DNA of 64,000 bases from Beaufortia kweichowensis (Eukaryota; Chordata; Actinopteri; Cypriniformes; Gastromyzontidae): NCBI GenBank assembly GCA_019155185.1, contig CM032811.1:7584075-7648074 (forward strand), read 5' to 3'. Shown in pieces: positions 57,922 through 64,000 of this stretch. Made by a program: the position numbers and the translations under genes. The number at the start of each line of letters is the position of its first letter. The first letter of the stretch is position 1. The notes under the pieces are model-generated. The model worked only from the letters and a program-made list of their open reading frames with translations. It did no database searches and was not told where the DNA came from.

Positions 57922-59867
57922 TTAGCGCAAGAAGCGAATGCTCATCTTGTGTTCAATGTTGACCTTCTCCAGAGACTAATACAAACAATAAAAAACATCA
58001 GGCTGAAACCACATAACTAGCAGTTGTGATACACTGATATTAAAAAATGTGTATATTAAGTGATACCTTGCGAAACTCCTCAAAAGATATAGCATCATCT
58101 CCATCCAGGTCTGCTTCCTGTATAGTGCGGTCTACTATGCTGTCCAGTTGTTCCTTTGTCACCCGCATCTCCAGCATGTCCCGGAGAACCTGTCAATTAC
58201 AATTAGCTGTCAGTCATATTCAGCTGGTAAGAAATTAATTTTCAAGACAGTGAAAAAACAAACAGACCACACAGATCACTAAAAAAACCTTCTGGAGACT
58301 ACAGACCTTTAAAAAGTCATTTCTGGAAATCTTGCCATCTTTATCCAGGTCATACAACTGAAACACAACTAAAGAAATGAAGTCACAAGCTCATGAGTCA
58401 AAGAGATTTAATATAATTATTATTTATTTATTTGGCAAATGGATGTGTAATAAGCAGGAAAATGTTTACTCAGTTGGTCATTATTGCAAAATAACTCAAT
58501 TTAGAGTGATAAGAATCTCCTCCAAATCACTCTGTTAGATTTGTTTTTATTTATAAGATAATGACCTGATGATCCCTTACACAAGACCACACGTTACATT
58601 ATTCAGAGGATCCTGCCATATACCTCCTACCAGGTTAAATACCATTTACATAAATTCTGCTAACATACATTTGAGTTTGTTTGTCCTGCTATTGATGGGT
58701 TCAAAAGAACTGAGCTCTTTGGGTCGGTTTTTGTCAACGGGTCGGAAATGGGCCAGGATTCTCACGAAGGTGTGGAAGTCCACCGTTTCCCTCCTGAGGG
58801 TGACATCATTACTTATAACTACAAGACACAACAGTGATTTTGGTTAACAAAATAGAGCATTATGAAAAACTAGTTCATCCATTTGTAATATTCTTCCTTA
58901 TATATTCATATTAATAATTGTTACGTATGCTTGTCTTTGGTAAAGCATTATGTACAAATGGTTTTAAATGTTTTTTTTTATAAATAACACTCTGACTGAT
59001 AAATAACAACTGACTAAAAAAGACAATTCAAGCTTTGTGTCTCATGAAAAAGGCTTATATCAAAGACTTTAGTATGAACATGAATTGTTTTTTTCTCCTT
59101 CATAACAAACTGCTTTGTAGCTTGTGCCTAGATAGCTTGTGCCCACTTACCCTGGGGAAAAGAAAGCACTTATTATTCTGTCTCCTATAGGGTTCAATGC
59201 CAACCCTTTTATTGCTCCGAAATCCTGAGGACTTTGTAAAAAAGAGGACAGAACAACAAAACATGTAACGTGTAGAACAGCAACTGACATTTTCAGTACA
59301 TGAGCCAATGTGATGATTAAAACATCTCACCAGAGGTGACCCTTCCTTTCTTTATCTAGATCATTGAAGCGGTCATGCAAACGAATAATGTGAGCAGGGG
59401 AGACTGAAAGAGAAAGAGAGACATTATTACAACTCAACATACAGTAAATGACATCATCACAATACAGTGAAGCATATACTAATTGAATTGACATTTTTAA
59501 ACATTTCACTAAAATCTAATTAAAACACAGCAGTTTGACTAGATGGCTTCTGAAAACCAAAGTCTCAGTAACTAAACAGCACCTGCCACTGTCAATCTAG
59601 CACAAATAAAACATGATATGCGACCCGAATTTACGACACAAAAACTAAAGATACGACTGTAATCCTAAAAGTAACGTGACAAACACAACATGGCAACATC
59701 AGTGAGGATAAATGTGTTATTTTACATCGCTGAATACTGAATTAAGTTTGCTATATAAACAAAAGAGCAACAATTTAACTGATGTTATATTACTTACAGC
59801 CAGTTTCCTGCATTAACTCCTCGACGTTTGGGATTTGTTTTAACAGGGTGGAGTTCCATAAACCCAT
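57922..59867 (-). CDS. chp2: Calcineurin B homologous protein (CHP), CHP2-like
   Basis: An EF-hand protein that, in this family, binds the cytoplasmic tail of Na+/H+ exchangers (NHE) and is needed for their activity. 195 aa, the usual CHP length, in seven exons read downwards: 59798-59867, 59331-59403, 59151-59231, 58669-58793, 58307-58368, 58067-58189, 57922-57975. Phases agree and total 588 nt. The N-terminus MGLWNS fits N-myristoylation (Gly2, Ser6). The first two EF-hands are degenerate (for example [12 protein letters not shown]), as expected for CHP. EF3 (123-134, [12 protein letters not shown]) and EF4 (164-175, [12 protein letters not shown]) keep their ligands. [10 protein letters not shown] and the C-terminal KMSIRFLR are CHP signatures. 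RLHDRF, FQLYDLD and KSLEK favour CHP2 over CHP1, but fish orthology needs a tree. Confidence 0.93.
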
Positions 59868-60243
59868 TTTGTATAGTTTTATCTATTCCGATCACGACAC
59901 CATGTAAACATTTATCCCATGTCCAGAGAACTGTGAGCAAAATGCATAAAAACTAAACCATTATGACGTTAAAATCTTGCAAAAAGTTGCACGGGACGGG
60001 CGTTTACTTGCGGTCGGTCAACATACAAGCTGCTGTTGTTGAATCCGTTAGCGGCTCAGAATAATAGGCGTGTTTGATGTCAGGTGCGCTGCGCAGACCT
60101 ATTAGCATTTAACATCTAAGTACCGCGAGAGCGAGTTAAAAACACACTGTCTGTCTGCTCTCGCGATACTTTATCATCATACGTTTCGCAGCGCGCGTGA
60201 AGTCGAGCACGTGTCAGTGATTTCGACGCCCACTCAACACTAA
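59868..60243. promoter_or_regulatory. CpG-containing, possibly bidirectional promoter
   Basis: This is the only distinctly CpG-rich stretch in the right third of the window. It holds two opposed copies of the TCTCGCGA-type promoter motif (CGCGAGA at 60124-60130 and TCTCGCGA at 60159-60166), GCAGCGCGCG near 60188, and CACGTG near 60212. chp2 starts on its left side. On its right, ATGGCGTTTGTCAA|gtatgt at about 60243 looks like a first coding exon with a good donor. Confidence 0.5.
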
Positions 60244-63200
60244 TGGCGTTTGTCAAGTATGTTTAAGTATATTTTATAAGTATGTGTTATTTTTGTTTTT
60301 ATACTTTTTACATGTAAATTTACGTATTTGCTTCTTTAGACATTCTAATAGCGTTTTATTAAATGCTAATAGCGTTGTTTGTGTGTTTACAGTGTATTAA
60401 ATGGCTAGGCAATGCGATAATTACTTTTGACAATATATTACAATACTTTATTTTGTGAATACGACATTGCACGAGCACACATAAGATTTTATTTTAATCG
60501 TTTGTCACTTCTCAAATGTAAAACATGCCGTAAAAGTACAAACAATGTCTGAACTGAGCAACTGGCTGTGTGAGAAAAAATGTCTGGTAATGTTTCTGTA
60601 ATTTTGTACGCTAGATGGCGCCAAACTCTTTCACATATCAAATGAACTGCCAGCTGCCAGTCCAGTACCAGACTGACTACAAAGGTAAGCAAACTTAAAA
60701 GTCTAACTAATCTGTTCACATTGTCTTGTTTCTCTTTTATCCACATACAAATACAAGAGAGAGTATTTGTGGACAATGTTTGTGTGGCATGTGTGGACAA
60801 TCTATTTGTGTGCAGACTCTTTGATCTTTTGATATACAACCAGAGCTCTCATTTCCTTGTACATACACATTAGAAGTGAGTTATTTGCAAACTGTTTCCA
60901 ACACCAAGCAATTCTTATTCATTTTGCATTCAAGTTGCTTTAAAAACAGGCTAAAATTACAAACAGGGGAATCCTCTGTTAATACATCACTGCAAGTTCA
61001 CATGCTTTAGATGTGATGTTACATGGAGAGGTTGGGACTTTCTTGTCGTGTTTTGCATACTTTCACGTTCAGGACAAATATGCATGAAAAACATGTCTAA
61101 ATTCAAGCATTTTGTGTATTAGATTAAAAATAGTAAAAATGCAAAAGAACCTTGTGTTAAGGGTTGATCATTTACTCACAATTCTTTGTTTACATACATG
61201 AGTAATATTTAATGTTGCCTAGTTGGCAAGAAGAATGGTTGTAAATAGAACTGTACAAGGAAACTCTTATGATGTCACATGTACAGCACCTTGAGATATG
61301 GCAAAGAGCCAAACAATTATAATATAATTAGCTATTACATTTACCAGCTGAATATCACTCAATAGTGGAAATTCAGTTTATTCATTTGTTCTGGATATGA
61401 GCCATGGACTCTATAAATAATTTAGAAAATTATTTTAATTGTTTGCAACATTCCTGACTCAGAGAGATGGGGAAATTCATCAGTAATTGGAAAGACACAA
61501 GAATCGTGTACCTGCTGAATGCTTTAGGGTGTAGAATATGTTGGGCTTAACAGAATGTTGCAATGTGGCAAACGTTTTACTTTCCACCTTTAAAATGATC
61601 AGTTGAAGGCAGTTATTGTGGATAATTGTAATTTTTCTAGCTAATGAATCAGAGCCTATTTATTTGGTTGTTTTCTTCAGCCGTTTTTTAACAGTTCACT
61701 CAAGTGATGACATTTAGACAGTTACAGCAACAGTGTTTCATTTGATAGGTCACACATTGTCTTACTTTTTAGCCTATTGGCACAGCATGCTACATTTCCA
61801 AGCATTCTACATTAAGGCTGAAGCATTTTTATTGATCCAGACCAAGGGTCTTCAACAGGGAACCCTAGTGGGTCTGTGGAGATACAGCAAGAGGACCACC
61901 ATTAATTGTCTCATGTTAAGTTAGATGTAAAATTTGAGCAGGTTTTTTGCAAATGTTACTTTTGATAAACTGTTATTAGGTTAGCTTATTATTAGGTTAC
62001 ATTATTAGGTACCCCACCTCAAAACAATATGTACAAGATGTGTAACAATCAATAATGATTGTTTTATGGCTTAGCGATAACAATTACAACAAAGTATGTG
62101 AATACATTAATAAAGTACTGTACACATGTTATCATAGGCCAGGTTAAAATGCAACACAATTTTTTACAGTATGTGACAAATGGCCCTGCTATGTCCCTGT
62201 ATTCACCAAGGTGTACTGGGCCCCTGTTCTAAACAAATGTTCTCAAAAGAGCAATTAAAATATTTTGTGTATTCAATGTGTTTAACTTTTGTGCAATCCT
62301 GTATGATTTTGTCTGTTTCCACCATTATACAGTATATACATAGGACTTTTGTTCTTACAATATGGAAACAAATAGATGAAACAGTTGTTGTAGAAGGACT
62401 GCATTGCTCAGCAACTGTTTACTTCAGATATTTATCTAAAAGAAAAACAGTGTTGTCAAAATCCCATCTGTTGTTTACATTAGTCCTTGGGCTGTACTGC
62501 CTTTGCTAAATGAGTCAAACAAAATTGGGGGCTGTAATATACATTCATTTGATTGTGGAACATTTGTTTTAGTGAATCACAGTACAGTCAGTCATTCTAC
62601 TTACAATCAGAAATTTCCCAGAATTACCATTTATCTGAAAAGTGCACCATTAGAAACAGGCGAGCTGACTGCAAACTACAGATTCCTAAGAAGTTTAAAT
62701 AATGTTGATAGTGAACATTAATCAATAATAAATACTCATCACATTGTGCGTGCCTGTAAAGGTAAACAAGGTAGTATTCGCTACAACAAGTTTTTTTTAG
62801 CATCCCACAGTTCTCATTTCCTCAAACTGTTCATCCAGATATGTGAGTCATTGAGAATTGAATAGTAAGCAAATCACTCCTGCATGTGACTCCTTGAAAC
62901 TTTATATGAAACTTTAGGGGTTTGTTTCATAAAAAAGCAGAGCAGTACAGTAAGTATGATTAAGCAAAGAAACTACTATTAAAAACATTATGACCTTATA
63001 CTGCTTTGGTGGATCCTACAAAACCATGATGACATTAACCATTAGTTCTAAAAAAATTTATCCATGTTGGGTATTAAGGGAAAGCCTGCCACATTTTACC
63101 TGACGAAAAACTCCTTCAATTCTTTTTATAGGGTTTAATTCCTGTAATCCACACCTCTTACTGTTTTCTCCACTACATAGATTAGAAATGAAAGTAGTTG

Positions 63201-64000
63201 ATTGAAAGACTTTAAACATGACGTCTTCTTGTGTTCATACCACAGAGGCCATTATCCTAACATAATAAAGAGTATGCCAATGAATCCAAAAATGGTAATC
63301 ATGAAAATAACCATCCCTCTTTAAAATCCTACATCCCATTATTTCTGTTTTCGTAAGCTACAAATAAAGCACAATTTTGATAAGAATGTCCCTTGTGAAA
63401 TATTTAAATGGTGAAAGTGAAACCATGTTAGTCGTGGGAACCTTGCCAAAAGGGAAAGGACATATTTCCTGTCTTTTGGACTTTGACCGTTTTGCTCTGG
63501 TTTTTATGCTGGTAAAAAGTGTACACATTGTCCTCTGTGTGTCGGAATGCAAAAATTGTTTAAAGGTCGCTGCAGATGTTTTTGTATTCTTGGGATATTC
63601 CAAGCTCTGGCAAAACAAGAGAACAATGTCAAAACCTCTGAATATGTTGGTACTTTTACCAATAGGTCGAATTCAATGGGCGCTACTCTTGAGGGGAATT
63701 TGTGTTGTTCAATGTTAATCTGCTGTATCATAATGATAAACAACCTCTGTACCACCTGGGTATTTTGGTTATTTTAGCCTGACATTCAGTGGCACCGTGA
63801 AGCGATCTCACTTTCTGATACAAATATTGACCTCGTATTTGCAATGCTATTAGGAAACTAAAATTGCGCTGATTTATCTCAATCTAGTGAAAATGTGTCA
63901 TTGTTTTGTAGACTCTTTTAAATCTTCACAGATACAGAGTGTGTTACTGTGATTATAAAGTGTGGTAATTTAGAAGAAAGCAATTAAATGGTTAAAACCA
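60243..64000. other. Right-hand region, no confirmed gene
   Basis: The possible first exon at 60243 has no convincing second exon. An ATG frame at 60614-60685 ending in a good donor (AAAG|gtaagc) is open for 24 codons, but I cannot connect it to anything. From 60.7 kb on, the sequence is AT-rich with scattered frames of up to 113 codons lacking splice support. A degraded transposon end may lie at about 61845-61890 (GGGTCTTCAACAGGGAACCC). Confidence 0.4.

Noticed and set aside
62180..62509. 109-codon plus-strand frame near the right end
   Set aside because: No homology recognised and no promoter or splice context. The flanking sequence is AT-rich and repeat-like.

Overview
This window is vertebrate nuclear DNA, almost certainly from a cyprinid-like teleost. 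The genes have GT-AG introns with small exons. The introns carry short transposons whose ends read AGGRAYAGTTCACC/GGTGAACTRTYCCT and lie at TTAA, a type common in carp and zebrafish relatives. There are also CT, TA and TTTC tracts. Nothing looks bacterial: no operons, CRISPR arrays, tRNA or rRNA genes.

Layout. 1-5.9 kb: no gene that I can support. About 6.2-38.15 kb, + strand: plekhg2, a RhoGEF with DH and PH domains, with a long 5' part and two large 3' exons. 38.3-38.6 kb: a short hAT-like element. 39.4-40.85 kb, + strand: a small four-exon cytokine gene of the IL-2/IL-15 family, best read as il15l. Its exons are too short to stand out as open frames. About 42.5-51.75 kb, + strand: supt5h (SPT5), complete, 29 coding exons including one of 12 nt. 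52.2-54.5 kb, - strand: a ten-exon secreted RNase T2 gene, tail to tail with supt5h. 55.7-56.9 kb, + strand: cox7a1-like, a nuclear subunit of cytochrome c oxidase. 57.9-59.9 kb, - strand: a seven-exon calcineurin B homologous protein, closest to chp2. 59.9-60.25 kb: a CpG-containing, possibly bidirectional promoter. 60.25-64 kb: nothing firm.

I rebuilt every exon chain by hand from splice sites, reading-frame phase and similarity to family members I remember. The chains give 1084 aa for supt5h, 259 aa for the RNase T2, 195 aa for chp2, 149 aa for il15l and about 83 aa for cox7a1. plekhg2 would encode about 2085 aa, but it carries one surplus base near 34.93 kb that shifts the frame, which may be an assembly error, a real mutation or an unrecognised mini-intron.

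The genes do not form one pathway. plekhg2 next to supt5h matches the human 19q13.2 order as I remember it, so the block looks anciently linked. The points most worth a second look are the hidden IL-15-like cytokine with a duplicated leader fragment behind it, the two micro-exons, the plekhg2 frame break, and the RNase T2 whose second active-site motif has Glu where the family normally has His.
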